From: Devosia sp. | GTDB taxonomy: Bacteria > Pseudomonadota > Alphaproteobacteria > Rhizobiales > Devosiaceae | DNA length: 64,000 bases | NCBI RefSeq assembly: GCF_014860165.1 | Contig: NZ_JACZKG010000012.1 | Location: 1-64,000 of the forward strand | Direction of reading: 5' to 3' | Notes under the pieces: generated by a model | The model's input: only the letters and a program-made list of their open reading frames with translations | What the model was told of the DNA's origin: nothing | Databases searched by the model: none | Position numbers and translations under genes: made by a program | Part shown: positions 10,341 through 22,270 of the stretch, piece after piece | Layout: every line of letters begins with the position of its first letter | Numbering within the stretch: the first letter of the stretch is position 1

Positions 10341-10679
10341 ATGCAGCGTCTGGCGACTCTCATCGTGCTGATCTTTGCCTTTGCTTCCCTCGCCGGGGCA
10401 ACGACGGCGCATGCCCATCGCTATGTCAGCACGCCCATCGTGGTGCTCAACCATGTCGACGCCGACAACCAGTCCATTCCGGTGGTGGTGGCAGTCCAGC
10501 GCGGCCAGATCGACCTGGGCTCGGGCATCATGATGCCCTGCGGCCCGCACCAGGCGATACCGGTCGCGGTGATGCAGCTGCCAGCGGGCGCACCTACTGC
10601 CGGCGTTCCGCCGGGCGCCGATGAAGCGGTGCCGGACTGGTCCGGGGCCGGACCGCTGCGGCCACCCAGACAGGCCTGA
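10341..10679 (+). CDS. Hypothetical secreted protein
   Basis: 112 aa with predicted Sec signal (MQRLATLIVLIFAFASLAGATTAHA). Confidence 0.5.
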   Translation: MQRLATLIVLIFAFASLAGATTAHAHRYVSTPIVVLNHVDADNQSIPVVVAVQRGQIDLGSGIMMPCGPHQAIPVAVMQLPAGAPTAGVPPGADEAVPDWSGAGPLRPPRQA

Positions 10680-10739
10680 CGACACACCTCTCCCGATCCT
10701 TTCTCTCTTACAGCCCCCTTGCGGGGCCAAGGATGTTTC

Positions 10740-11426
10740 ATGTCGTCTATTGTTTCTGCGTCCCTGCCGCGCCGTGCGGTGCTGGCAGGTCTATCAAGCC
10801 TGGGCGCCCTTGCCCTGGCCGGCTGCGCCACCACGGCCAGCCCGCCGCCCGTCGTCCCGGCCGGGCCGGTACGCCACGCCGTGCCGCCCGATGTGCTGGC
10901 CATGTATGCCGCCCGGCCCGAGGAGGACTATCCCGTGCCCGCGGCGGACATTGCGATGATCGACCCGCTCTACTGGCGGCAGGAGATCGACAATCCGACC
11001 GGTCAGGCGGCGGGAAGCGTGGTGGTCGATACGACCAGCTTCTTCCTCTACTGGACCATGCCGAACGGGCGAGCCATGCACTATGGCGTCGGGCTGGGCC
11101 GGGCGGGCTTTGAATGGAGCGGCGAGGGCCATATCGCCTATAAGCGCAAATGGCCGGTCTGGACCCCGCCCAGGGAGATGGTCGACCGGCAGCCGGAGCT
11201 GGAAATCTACCGCAATGGCCAGCCGCCGGGCCTGCTCAATGCGCTGGGCGCCCGCGCCCTCTATATCCACCAGGGCAACCGCGACACGCTCTATCGCGTG
11301 CATGGCACGATGGATGTCGCCACCATCGGCAAGGCCGTATCGAGCGGCTGCGTGCGGCTGCTGTTCCAGGATGTGATGGACCTTTATGAGCGGGTGCCCA
11401 GCGGCAGCCCGATCCTCGTGATCTGA
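10740..11426 (+). CDS. L,D-transpeptidase (YkuD) lipoprotein
   Basis: Signal/lipobox 'LALAGCATT'; 'IHGNRD...YRVHGT...SSGCVRLLFQDVMDLYERV' catalytic motif (SxGCxR). Confidence 0.9.
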   Translation: MSSIVSASLPRRAVLAGLSSLGALALAGCATTASPPPVVPAGPVRHAVPPDVLAMYAARPEEDYPVPAADIAMIDPLYWRQEIDNPTGQAAGSVVVDTTSFFLYWTMPNGRAMHYGVGLGRAGFEWSGEGHIAYKRKWPVWTPPREMVDRQPELEIYRNGQPPGLLNALGARALYIHQGNRDTLYRVHGTMDVATIGKAVSSGCVRLLFQDVMDLYERVPSGSPILVI

Positions 11427-11432
11427 AACGGA

Positions 11433-11461
11433 AAGGCCGCCCGGTGGGCGGCCTTTTTTTG
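11433..11461 (+). terminator. Rho-independent terminator
   Basis: AAGGCCGCC cggt GGGCGGCCTT followed by a T run. Confidence 0.88.
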
Positions 11462-11480
11462 TCGGGAGACGGTGCCGGCG

Positions 11481-14138
11481 CTAGTTCTGCTGGTCGCCGA
11501 AGATCAGGTCCATCAGCGTGCGCTGGCTGCGCTCGTTTTCGATGGGCACCGGCTGGCCGATAGCGGCCGGCGGCTGCATCTGGGCCGGGGCGCTGGGCAC
11601 CCAGACCTGCTGGCCGGTGGCCGGATCGACCACCAGGATCATGGGCTGGCCAGTCGCGGGGTCGATCGGCGCCTGGCCGACGCCATTGCTCTGCGGCTGC
11701 AGTGGGAAGCCGGTGACCGGATCGATCGCCTGCGGCTGGACGACCTGGCCGACCGGCATGCCGGTCGCGGGATCGATCTGGACGCCATTGGCATCCACCA
11801 GCATGGCGCCGGTATTGTTGATGGGCATGCCCGTGGCCGGGTCGATCTGGGCGCCGACCACGGCGCCGGTGGCGGGGTCGATCATCTGGCCGGTCTGGAT
11901 GGGCTGCTGGGGAGCCGCCTGCGCCGCCGTGGCCGGCACATACTGGCCGGTCGCCGGATCAAGCTGCATCAACTGGCCGGTGGCCGGATCGACCGTGGTC
12001 TGCACCGGCGCGCCGGTGCCGGCATCGACATATTGCGTCATCGGCTGGCCGGTCGCCGGATCGATGGCCACCTGGCCGGTGGCTGGATCGATCACGGGCT
12101 GGGCCACCAACTGGCCGTCATAGCTGCCGCCGGGAATCTGGGCGACCTGCTTGCCGGCATGGGCCTTGGTCATGAATTCGGACCAGATGGCGGCCGGCAC
12201 ATTGCCGCCCGACAGGGTGGTCTTGGTATCATCGTCATTGCCCAGCCATACGCCGGTGACCATGGCCGCGGTATAGCCGACGAATAGCGCGTCACGCGCG
12301 CTCTGGGAGGTGCCGGTCTTGCCGGCAAACTGCCAGCCACCCAGATTGGCGCCCTTGCCCGTCCCCACCTCCACGGCGGTTTTGAGCATGTCGTTCATCT
12401 CGGCCAGGATATTGGGCGCGATGACGCGACCCGGGCCGGCATCGGAGGCCTGATAGAGCACCTCGCCGGATTTGGACGAGATGGAGGTGATCACGTTGGG
12501 GATCACGCCCATGCCGCCATTGGCGAAGGGCGCATAGGCGCTGGTGAGCTCGAGCAGGTTCACTTCCTGGGTGCCCAGCGCGATGGAGGGCACGGCGGTC
12601 AGCGGCGAGGAAATGCCCATGCGGGTCGCCACGTCGATCACCGCCTGCGGGGTGACGTCGATGGCCAGACGGGCCGCAATGGTATTGAGCGAATAGGCAA
12701 GGCCCTGACGTAGCGTCACCGTGCCGGCATATTTGCCGGAGGCATTGCGCGGGCTCCAGCCATTATATTCGAACTGGGCGTCTTCGGCCAAAGTGTCGGG
12801 CGTATAGCCCTTTTCCATGGCGGCCATATAGACGAAGGGCTTGAAGGTCGAGCCAGGCTGGCGCTTGGCCGTGACGGCGCGGTTATACTGGCTGGCCTGG
12901 TAGTCGACGCCGCCCACCATGGCACGCACGGTGCCGTCGACATCCATGGCCACCAGCGCGCCCTGGCTGAAGCCGCGCTTGGGGCCTTCGGAGGCGACGA
13001 GTTCCTTGACGATGAACTCGGCATCCTTCTGCATCTTGAAATCGATGGTGGTCTGTACCACCACGTCATCCTTGATCTCGCCGATATAGGCGGTCATCAG
13101 GCTTTCCACCCAATCGGCCACGTAGTCTTCGGAGCCCGCGACACGAGTGCGCACGGACTGGCTGGGGTCGATCTGGGCCGCAGCGGCCTCTTCAGGCGTG
13201 ATGAAGCCATCGCGCGCCATGGCGTTGAGCGACAGGCGCTGACGCTCGATGGCACGTTCCGGGTTGGACTTGGGATTATAGGCCGATGGCGCGGGCAGGA
13301 TGCCGGCCAGCATGGCCGCCTGGCCCAGCGACAGATTGCGCGCAGAAATGCCGAAATAGGTCTGCGCAGCCGCCTCGATACCCGTTGCCCCGGCGCCGAA
13401 ATAGACGCGGTTCATATAGAGTTCGAGGATTTCTTCCTTGGTGTAGTTCTGCTCCAGCCAGACCGCGAGAATGGCTTCCTGCACCTTGCGGCCCAGGGTC
13501 TGGTCGGGGGTGAGGAAGAGGTTCTTGGCCACCTGCTGGGTGATGGTGGAGGCGCCGCGGGTGACGTCGCCGGCCTGCACCGATTCAATCGCCACCGAGA
13601 TCAGGCCCAGCGGATCGACGCCGAAATGCTGCATGAAGCGGCGGTCTTCGGAAGCGATGATGGCCGCCGGGACGTAGTAGGGCAATTCGCGATAGGTGAT
13701 GGCCTCGCCGCCAGTGGCGCCGCGATTGGAAATCAGGCTGCCATCGGCCGCCAGGATGCGGATGTTGGGCGGGCGATCGGGAATGGCCCAGGTATTGGAC
13801 GAGGGCAGTTGCGCGCCGTAATAGACGATGACGCCGATGACGGCGATGCCGCCCCACAGGCAGGCGACGAAGCCCCACCAGAGCAGGCCCATCAGGAAGC
13901 CGCCGCGGCGCGAGCGCTTCTTGCGGGCCGGTTGGGCCTTGCCGCGACGCGGCGCCTTGGGTGGCTTGCCGCCGCCCGATCCGCCGCTGCCGACACGTTC
14001 ATCGGCCACCGAGAACGGCATGGACTGGCCCAGAGTGGGCTCCACGCGCTGGCCCTTGCCGCGCGCCTCTGCCTTGGGTTTGCTGCCCTTGCCCGGCTGG
14101 CTGCCAACGCGGTCATCGGCGGAAATGCGAAAATCCAT
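11481..14138 (-). CDS. Class A penicillin-binding protein (transglycosylase/transpeptidase) with C-terminal DPATG repeat tail
   Basis: GT51 'SEDRRFMQHFGVDPLGL', 'GASTITQQVAKNLFL'; transpeptidase 'KRQPGSTFKPFVY', 'SLNTIA', 'KTGTSQSARDALFVGY'; start MDFRISADDRVG chosen inside the 907-aa ORF. Confidence 0.93.
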   Translation of the reverse strand: MDFRISADDRVGSQPGKGSKPKAEARGKGQRVEPTLGQSMPFSVADERVGSGGSGGGKPPKAPRRGKAQPARKKRSRRGGFLMGLLWWGFVACLWGGIAVIGVIVYYGAQLPSSNTWAIPDRPPNIRILAADGSLISNRGATGGEAITYRELPYYVPAAIIASEDRRFMQHFGVDPLGLISVAIESVQAGDVTRGASTITQQVAKNLFLTPDQTLGRKVQEAILAVWLEQNYTKEEILELYMNRVYFGAGATGIEAAAQTYFGISARNLSLGQAAMLAGILPAPSAYNPKSNPERAIERQRLSLNAMARDGFITPEEAAAAQIDPSQSVRTRVAGSEDYVADWVESLMTAYIGEIKDDVVVQTTIDFKMQKDAEFIVKELVASEGPKRGFSQGALVAMDVDGTVRAMVGGVDYQASQYNRAVTAKRQPGSTFKPFVYMAAMEKGYTPDTLAEDAQFEYNGWSPRNASGKYAGTVTLRQGLAYSLNTIAARLAIDVTPQAVIDVATRMGISSPLTAVPSIALGTQEVNLLELTSAYAPFANGGMGVIPNVITSISSKSGEVLYQASDAGPGRVIAPNILAEMNDMLKTAVEVGTGKGANLGGWQFAGKTGTSQSARDALFVGYTAAMVTGVWLGNDDDTKTTLSGGNVPAAIWSEFMTKAHAGKQVAQIPGGSYDGQLVAQPVIDPATGQVAIDPATGQPMTQYVDAGTGAPVQTTVDPATGQLMQLDPATGQYVPATAAQAAPQQPIQTGQMIDPATGAVVGAQIDPATGMPINNTGAMLVDANGVQIDPATGMPVGQVVQPQAIDPVTGFPLQPQSNGVGQAPIDPATGQPMILVVDPATGQQVWVPSAPAQMQPPAAIGQPVPIENERSQRTLMDLIFGDQQN
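11600..12110 (-). repeat. Coding repeat array (xDPATGxx units)
   Basis: Nine DPATG plus DPVTG, DAGTG and a degenerate VDANG unit; DNA shows repeated ctggccggt(g/c)gccggatcgat. Confidence 0.9.
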
Positions 14139-14422
14139 CAAGCAGACCCTGAAATCTGGTGCCTTTTGCGCGCTTCTAGCCTGTTTGCTCCCGCTGGGAA
14201 ACAAGAGGTTAGCAAGCGGTTAAGGCTGATACCGACCGGCCGATGGGCGCGGCATCCCTGCCGAGGCGCTGCCCACCCGATCACAGCTATGCTTCTCAGG
14301 GGCAATTGTGGCCGGTTTATGAGGCGTTTGGCGGGTTTTGCGGCGGTGTTGCGGAGGCGTCACAGCCTTGTCCGGGGACGACGGAGGCGCTATGTGCGCC
14401 CCTCCGCCAGTGAAAGTTCGCC

Positions 14423-14953
14423 ATGTCCTTCCGCCTCGCCGCGCTCCTGATCGCCCTGCTCACCGGCCCGGCCATGGCGGATGACCGCGCGATATTGAAC
14501 GAGGCGTTCGACGCCGCCATCGCCACATTCGAGGCCGCGCGCCCGGCGCTGGTCGAAACCGAAATGGGGGTCCATGTCGCGGCCTATCGCGATGCGCTGA
14601 CGCTGCAGCAGTTCCAATCCGGCCATTGGGGCGGCAGGGTGACGCTCGATCCGGATATCCGCGATACCTCGGATGGCTCCTGCAGCCGCTTTGCCGCCTT
14701 CGTCCGCATCCCGCCGGAGAATGGCGTGGTGCGCCTGGTGTTCTGCCCGCAGTTCTTTTCTGATGGCGCCGACGGGCTGCGCGAGCTGACGGTACTGCAC
14801 GAAATGGTCCATGTCGTCGCCGGCCCCGACGAATGCCAGGCCATGGCCTTTGCCGCCAGGGTCGAGCAGGCGGCGACAGGGACATTTACGCCGGTGGACG
14901 CCTATTGGCAGGCCAGCGGGTGTGAGGGATCCGGGTTTCGGTTGCCGGAATAG
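14423..14953 (+). CDS. Hypothetical secreted protein with HExxH-like motif
   Basis: Signal peptide MSFRLAALLIALLTGPAMA; 'TVLHEMVHVVAG' zincin-like. Confidence 0.65.
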   Translation: MSFRLAALLIALLTGPAMADDRAILNEAFDAAIATFEAARPALVETEMGVHVAAYRDALTLQQFQSGHWGGRVTLDPDIRDTSDGSCSRFAAFVRIPPENGVVRLVFCPQFFSDGADGLRELTVLHEMVHVVAGPDECQAMAFAARVEQAATGTFTPVDAYWQASGCEGSGFRLPE

Positions 14954-14995
14954 TCCGCCGGACGACGGCTCCCTCGCCCCTGAGGGGAGAGGTAA

Positions 14996-16018
14996 TTACC
15001 GCCAGCCGAGTGCCGGTGCGACCAGCTTCAGGATGCTCTCGATGACATGGGCATTGTAGGCCACGCCGAGCTGGTTGGGCACGGTCAGCAGCAGGGTGTC
15101 GGCTTCGGCGATTGCCTCGTCCTTGGCCAGGTCACGGATCAGCACATCCGGCTCGCCGGTATAGCCACGGCCGAAGACAGCGCGCTTTTCCGGCTCGATA
15201 TAGCCGAACTGGTCTTCCTCGGGCCGGCCGGTGCCGAAATAGGCGCGGTCCATGTCGTTGACGATGGCAAAGATCGAGCGGCTGACCGAGACGCGAGGTT
15301 GCCTCGCATGCCCGGCTTCCTTCCAAGCCGCCCTAAAGGCGCGGATCTGTTCGGCCTGCTGGATGTGGAAGGGCTTGCCGCTCTCGTCGAATTTCAGCGT
15401 CGAGCTTTGGAGGTTCATGCCGAGCTTGGCGGCCCAAACGGCGGTGGCGTCGGTCGCGGCACCCCACCAGATGCGGTCGCGCAGGCCTTCGGAATGCGGC
15501 TCGAGCCGCAAGAGACCCGGAGGATTGGGGAACATCGGGCGCGGATTGGGCTGGGCAAAGCCCTGGCCCTTGAGCGCTTCGAGATAGATTTCGGCATTGG
15601 TGCGCGCCATGTCGGCATCGGTCTGGCCTTCGGCGGGCACATGGCCGAAATAGCGCCAGCCGTCGATCACCTGCTCGGGCGAACCACGACTGATGCCCAG
15701 CTGGAGGCGGCCTCCGGAAATAAGGTCGGCAGCCCCCGAATCCTCAGCCATGTAGAGCGGGTTCTCGTAACGCATGTCGATTACGGCCGTGCCGAGTTCG
15801 ATCCTGCTGGTCTTGGCCCCGGCGGCGGCCAGCAGCGGAAAGGGCGAGGCCAACTGGCGGGCAAAGTGATGCACGCGGAAATAAGCGCCATCGGCCCCCA
15901 GTTCCTCGGCGGCCACGGCCAGGTCGATGGACTGCAGCAGCGCATCGCCGGCCGAGCGGGTGCCCGATTGCGGCGAGGGCGACCAGTGGCCGAAAGAGAG
16001 GAAACCGATCTTTTTCAT
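14996..16018 (-). CDS. LLM class (luciferase-like) flavin-dependent oxidoreductase
   Basis: MKKIGFLSFGHWSPSPQSGTRSAGDALLQSIDLAVAAEELGADGAYFRVHHFARQLASPFPLL; bacterial luciferase-like fold signature. Confidence 0.88.
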   Translation of the reverse strand: MKKIGFLSFGHWSPSPQSGTRSAGDALLQSIDLAVAAEELGADGAYFRVHHFARQLASPFPLLAAAGAKTSRIELGTAVIDMRYENPLYMAEDSGAADLISGGRLQLGISRGSPEQVIDGWRYFGHVPAEGQTDADMARTNAEIYLEALKGQGFAQPNPRPMFPNPPGLLRLEPHSEGLRDRIWWGAATDATAVWAAKLGMNLQSSTLKFDESGKPFHIQQAEQIRAFRAAWKEAGHARQPRVSVSRSIFAIVNDMDRAYFGTGRPEEDQFGYIEPEKRAVFGRGYTGEPDVLIRDLAKDEAIAEADTLLLTVPNQLGVAYNAHVIESILKLVAPALGWR

Positions 16019-16216
16019 GTGACGCGCCTGATGTGGTTGGTGGCAACGCGCCACGCTGTTCAAGACTTAGCTATGCCGCCGCCGCCACGCAACCAAGCCC
16101 GTTATGCGGAACGCATCGTTCAGGCGGGTGAACGATGCCATGCAGGCGGCGTGGAATCGGTGACAAAGGTGCAGCGCGAGCGTAGGCTGGAGGTCCATCG
16201 CAAACCGGGCTGAACA

Positions 16217-17086
16217 GTGTTTCGACTTGTCGGGCTGACCTTGGTTGCCATAACGGCGTTCGCGGCCAATTCCGTACTGGCCCGCCTGGCGCTGGGGTCG
16301 GGGACGACCGATGCGGGTCTCTATACCGGTGTGCGCCTGATCTCGGGAGCGCTGGTCTTGATGGGCCTTGTCTCGCTCCGCCCGCAGGGATTGCGCGCGG
16401 TGCTGGGTGCCGGAAGCTGGGCGGGCGCTGGCGGGCTATGCGCCTATGCACTGGCCTTTTCTTTCGCCTATGTCGCCCTCGGCGCCGGGACCGGGGCGCT
16501 CATCCTGTTTTCCAGCGTGCAATTCACCATGCTGGGCTGGAGCATGATCAAGGGTGAGATGCCGGGGCCGCTGGAATGGCTGGGTATCGGCCTGGCGCTT
16601 CTCGCCTTCGGCTTTCTCGTGTGGCCCGGCCTCACGTCGCCCGAGCCGCTGGCGGCGGGGCTGATGGTGGTCGCCGGCATCAGCTGGGCCGTCTATTCGC
16701 TTGTCGGCCGGGGGTCCAGCAGTCCCCTGCTCGATACAGCCGCGAACTTCCTGCGCAGCGTGCCTCTGGCCCTGCTGCTGATCGGCCTTGGCCTGCTCCA
16801 GCCACTGGGCGACTGGCAGGGTCTGGCATGGGCCATATTGTCGGGCGCCGTGGCCTCGGGACTTGGCTATGCGGTTTGGTATTCCGCCCTGCCTGGGCTG
16901 CAGCGCAAGCAGGCGGCCATCGTGCAGCTGAGCGTTCCTGCCCTGGCAGCGCTCGGCGGCGTTCTCTTCCTGCAGGAGACGCTGACAACGCGCTTGCTGC
17001 TCTGCAGCGCTGCCATTCTGGGCGGCGTATTGCTGGCTATCGTGGCCAGTGAAAGGCGCCGCCGGACCGGCGCCTCGCCTGCATAG
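16217..17086 (+). CDS. DMT/EamA family transporter
   Basis: Two 5-TM repeats; GTG start; 'SGAVASGLGYAVWYSALPGL'. Confidence 0.88.
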   Translation: MFRLVGLTLVAITAFAANSVLARLALGSGTTDAGLYTGVRLISGALVLMGLVSLRPQGLRAVLGAGSWAGAGGLCAYALAFSFAYVALGAGTGALILFSSVQFTMLGWSMIKGEMPGPLEWLGIGLALLAFGFLVWPGLTSPEPLAAGLMVVAGISWAVYSLVGRGSSSPLLDTAANFLRSVPLALLLIGLGLLQPLGDWQGLAWAILSGAVASGLGYAVWYSALPGLQRKQAAIVQLSVPALAALGGVLFLQETLTTRLLLCSAAILGGVLLAIVASERRRRTGASPA

Positions 17087-17091
17087 GCCAA

Positions 17092-19581
<2,490 letters not shown>

Positions 19582-19648
19582 CTAGCGGAACGGGGGTATA
19601 TCCCCAAGCAAAATGGCCGTTTGATGGGCGTTTGCGGGGGATTGAAGG

Positions 19649-20761
19649 CTAGTCCTTATGCAGCCGTCCATCGCGCACCGTCACCGTCTGCGCCCGTTCG
19701 CCGAGCGCCTCGAACAGCACCCGGTCGGTGCCAGTCAGGAAGCACTGCGTCCCCAGCCCGTCGAGGGCGGAAAACAGCGCCCGACGACGGTCGGGATCGA
19801 GATGGGCAGCGATCTCATCGAGCAGCAGGAAAGGCGTGATCGAGGTCCGCAGCCGCACCAGCCGCGCATGCGCCAGGATCAGGCCGATGAGCAGGGCTTT
19901 CTGCTCCCCGGTCGACCCCAGGGCGGCCGGCATGGCCTTCTGGGCATAGGTCACTTCGAGGTCGACCCGGTGTGGTCCAGATATGGTGCGCCCGGCCGCC
20001 CGATCAACCCCGCGACTGGCCCGCCAACTCTCGGCCAGCGCAGTTTCGAGCGCCGCCGAGGAGGCCGGTTCGGCGCCCGGCTCGAAGAGCGGCGTCAGCG
20101 CCAGGTGGGCGGCGGGAAAACTGCCGTCATCAAGGCTCTGCTCGATCAGCGCCTGCAGATGGGCGAGGCTGTCCGACCGCGCCAGGTGGATGGATGCGCC
20201 CAGCTCGGCCAGTTGCGCCTCGACGGCATTGAGCCAGGCGGGATCGCCCTGGTCTTCGAGCAGGCGATTGCGCTGCCGCATGGCCTTCTCGTAGTCGCCC
20301 ACCGAGGCGGAATGGGACGGGATGAGCGTCGTCACCAGCCGGTCGAGGAAGCGCCGCCGGTCGCCGGCGGGACCGGAAAACAGGCCATCCATCGATGGCG
20401 TGAGCCAGAGCACGCGCAGATAGTCGCTCATCGCCTCGATGGAGCGGGCATTGGCGCCGTTGATGCGCACGCGCCGGCCACCATCGGGCGACGCACCGGT
20501 GCCGATATCGGCGGGGCCGTCATCGGTTTCCACGGTCGCCGCCACCGCCCAGCCGATATCGGAGCCCTGCGCCTGCAGGGTCTCGAAGCTGGCGCCGCGC
20601 AGGCCCCGACCGGGGGAGAGGACCGAGATGGCCTCGAGCAGGTTGGTCTTGCCGGCGCCATTGGGCCCGGTGAGGACGACGTGGCGGGAATCGAGATCAA
20701 GCGCTGCCGCGGTGTAATTGCGGAAGGCCGTGAGGCGGAGGCGGGAGAGGTGGCGGGTCAT
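19649..20761 (-). CDS. recF: DNA replication/repair protein RecF
   Basis: 'RLTAFRNYTAAALDLDSRHVVLTGPNGAGKTNLLEAIS', 'LLLDEIAAHLDPDRR'. Confidence 0.97.
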   Translation of the reverse strand: MTRHLSRLRLTAFRNYTAAALDLDSRHVVLTGPNGAGKTNLLEAISVLSPGRGLRGASFETLQAQGSDIGWAVAATVETDDGPADIGTGASPDGGRRVRINGANARSIEAMSDYLRVLWLTPSMDGLFSGPAGDRRRFLDRLVTTLIPSHSASVGDYEKAMRQRNRLLEDQGDPAWLNAVEAQLAELGASIHLARSDSLAHLQALIEQSLDDGSFPAAHLALTPLFEPGAEPASSAALETALAESWRASRGVDRAAGRTISGPHRVDLEVTYAQKAMPAALGSTGEQKALLIGLILAHARLVRLRTSITPFLLLDEIAAHLDPDRRRALFSALDGLGTQCFLTGTDRVLFEALGERAQTVTVRDGRLHKD

Positions 20762-20778
20762 GCTGGCATAGTGCCTTT

Positions 20779-20911
20779 GGAAGGCCCCCTCACCCGCCCT
20801 TCGGGCGACCTCTCCCCCAGAGGGAGAGGTAGTACTGCGGCAGCCTCGATGCCCTCTTCACCTCTCCCTTCGGGGGAGAGGTCGGCGCGTAGCGCCGGGT
20901 GAGGGGGCCTT
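20779..20911. repeat. Intergenic inverted repeat (CTCTCCC family)
   Basis: aaggccccctcacccg...cctctcccccagagggagagg ... cctctcccttcgggggagaggtcg...cgggtgagggggcctt. Confidence 0.85.
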
Positions 20912-20936
20912 TTCTTGGTCAGAGCTTGCAACAGCC

Positions 20937-22058
20937 TCAGACGCGCATCGGCATCAGGACGTACAGCGCGCGTGTCTCGCCGTCGTCGCGGACCAGGGTG
21001 GGCGAGCCGGCGTCGTTGAACATGAAGACGGCGTTATCGGAGCGGATCTGGCCGATGATGTCGAGCAGGTAGCGGGCGTTGAAGCCGATCTCGAAGCCGT
21101 CGGTGTCGAAATCCACCGCCAGTTCCTCGCTGGCCGTGCCATGATCGGGATTGGTGACCGAGAGTTCGAGCAGGCCATCCTTGGCTTGGAGCTTGACGGC
21201 CTTGCCGCCCCGGTCCGAGGCAATGGTGGAGACGCGGTCGACGGCGGTGGCAAAGCTGGCGCGGTCGACATTCATCTGCTTGTCGTTGTTCTTGGGCGTC
21301 ACCCGGTCATAATCGGGGAAGGTGCCTTCGATGAGCTTGCTGAGCAGCACGACCGAGCCGACGGTGAAGCGGATCTTGGTGTCGGAGACTTCCACCGAAA
21401 CGTCGCCTTCGGCGCCGTCGAGCAGCTTCTGGACTTCGCCCACGGTCTTTTTGGGCACGATGATGCCGGGCATGCCCTTGGCGCCTGCGGGCGCCTCGAT
21501 CTCGGCGCGGGCCATGCGGTGGCCGTCGGTGGCGACGGCGCGCAGCACCGTGCCGACATTGCTCACCTCGACGGTGTGGAAATAGATGCCGTTGAGATAG
21601 TAGCGCGTCTCCTCGTTGGAGATGGCGAACTGGGTGCGCTCGATCAGCTCACGCAGGGCGGAAGCAGGCATGGAGAATTCGTGCCCGAAGCTGCCAGATT
21701 TCAGGTCGGGAAAGCTGTCGGGGCTGAGGCAGGCCAGGTTGAAGCGCGAGCGGCCGGAGGTGAGCACCATGTTCTCGCCGCCATCGGTCTCGAGCCGCAC
21801 TTCGGCGCCGTCGGAAAGCTTGCGGACGATTTCGTAGAGCGTGTGGGCCGGAACCGTGGTGGTCCCTGCGGTCGAGACCATGGCCGGAATGGATTCGGTC
21901 ACTTCGATGTCAAGATCGGTGGCCCGCAGCTCGACCTTGTCGTCGCCGGCCTTGAACAGCACGTTGGCCAGGATGGGATAGGTATTCCGCCGCTCGACCA
22001 CGCGATGCACATGGCTCAGCGACTTGAGCAGATGATTGCGTTCGAGCGTGACTTTCAT
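20937..22058 (-). CDS. dnaN: DNA polymerase III subunit beta
   Basis: MKVTLERNHLLKSLSHVHRVVERRNTYPILANVL ... ALYVLMPMRV. Confidence 0.98.
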   Translation of the reverse strand: MKVTLERNHLLKSLSHVHRVVERRNTYPILANVLFKAGDDKVELRATDLDIEVTESIPAMVSTAGTTTVPAHTLYEIVRKLSDGAEVRLETDGGENMVLTSGRSRFNLACLSPDSFPDLKSGSFGHEFSMPASALRELIERTQFAISNEETRYYLNGIYFHTVEVSNVGTVLRAVATDGHRMARAEIEAPAGAKGMPGIIVPKKTVGEVQKLLDGAEGDVSVEVSDTKIRFTVGSVVLLSKLIEGTFPDYDRVTPKNNDKQMNVDRASFATAVDRVSTIASDRGGKAVKLQAKDGLLELSVTNPDHGTASEELAVDFDTDGFEIGFNARYLLDIIGQIRSDNAVFMFNDAGSPTLVRDDGETRALYVLMPMRV

Positions 22059-22098
22059 GCGGTAACTTCCCTGGCACTACGCGGCTGCGCTTGGGCAG

Positions 22099-22119
22099 CA
22101 AAAACCCCGGCAAGCCGGG
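22099..22119 (-). terminator. Terminator-like hairpin in dnaN leader
   Basis: Minus strand CCCCGGC tt GCCGGGG TTTTT, 40 nt before the dnaN ATG. Confidence 0.65.
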
Positions 22120-22270
22120 GATGGACATTTACAATTTGTGCACGGATTAGCAAGGGCGAGACCGGTATCGGCGGCAGGAAATCCCCGACTTCGGCGCCCG
22201 ACGCATTGTGTCGCCGGCGGGCAAGTTCGACTAGAGTCGCGCCAGCAGCATTGAACAGCAGGAGAGCATA

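Noticed and set aside
11600-12110. CRISPR-like array
   Set aside because: Regular nucleotide repeats here are in-frame coding repeats (DPATG), with irregular spacing and no cas genes.
11472-12287. 271-aa plus-strand ORF over the PBP repeat tail
   Set aside because: Its repetitive AGRRIDHG-type sequence is the antisense reading of the DPATG repeats; no independent coding evidence.
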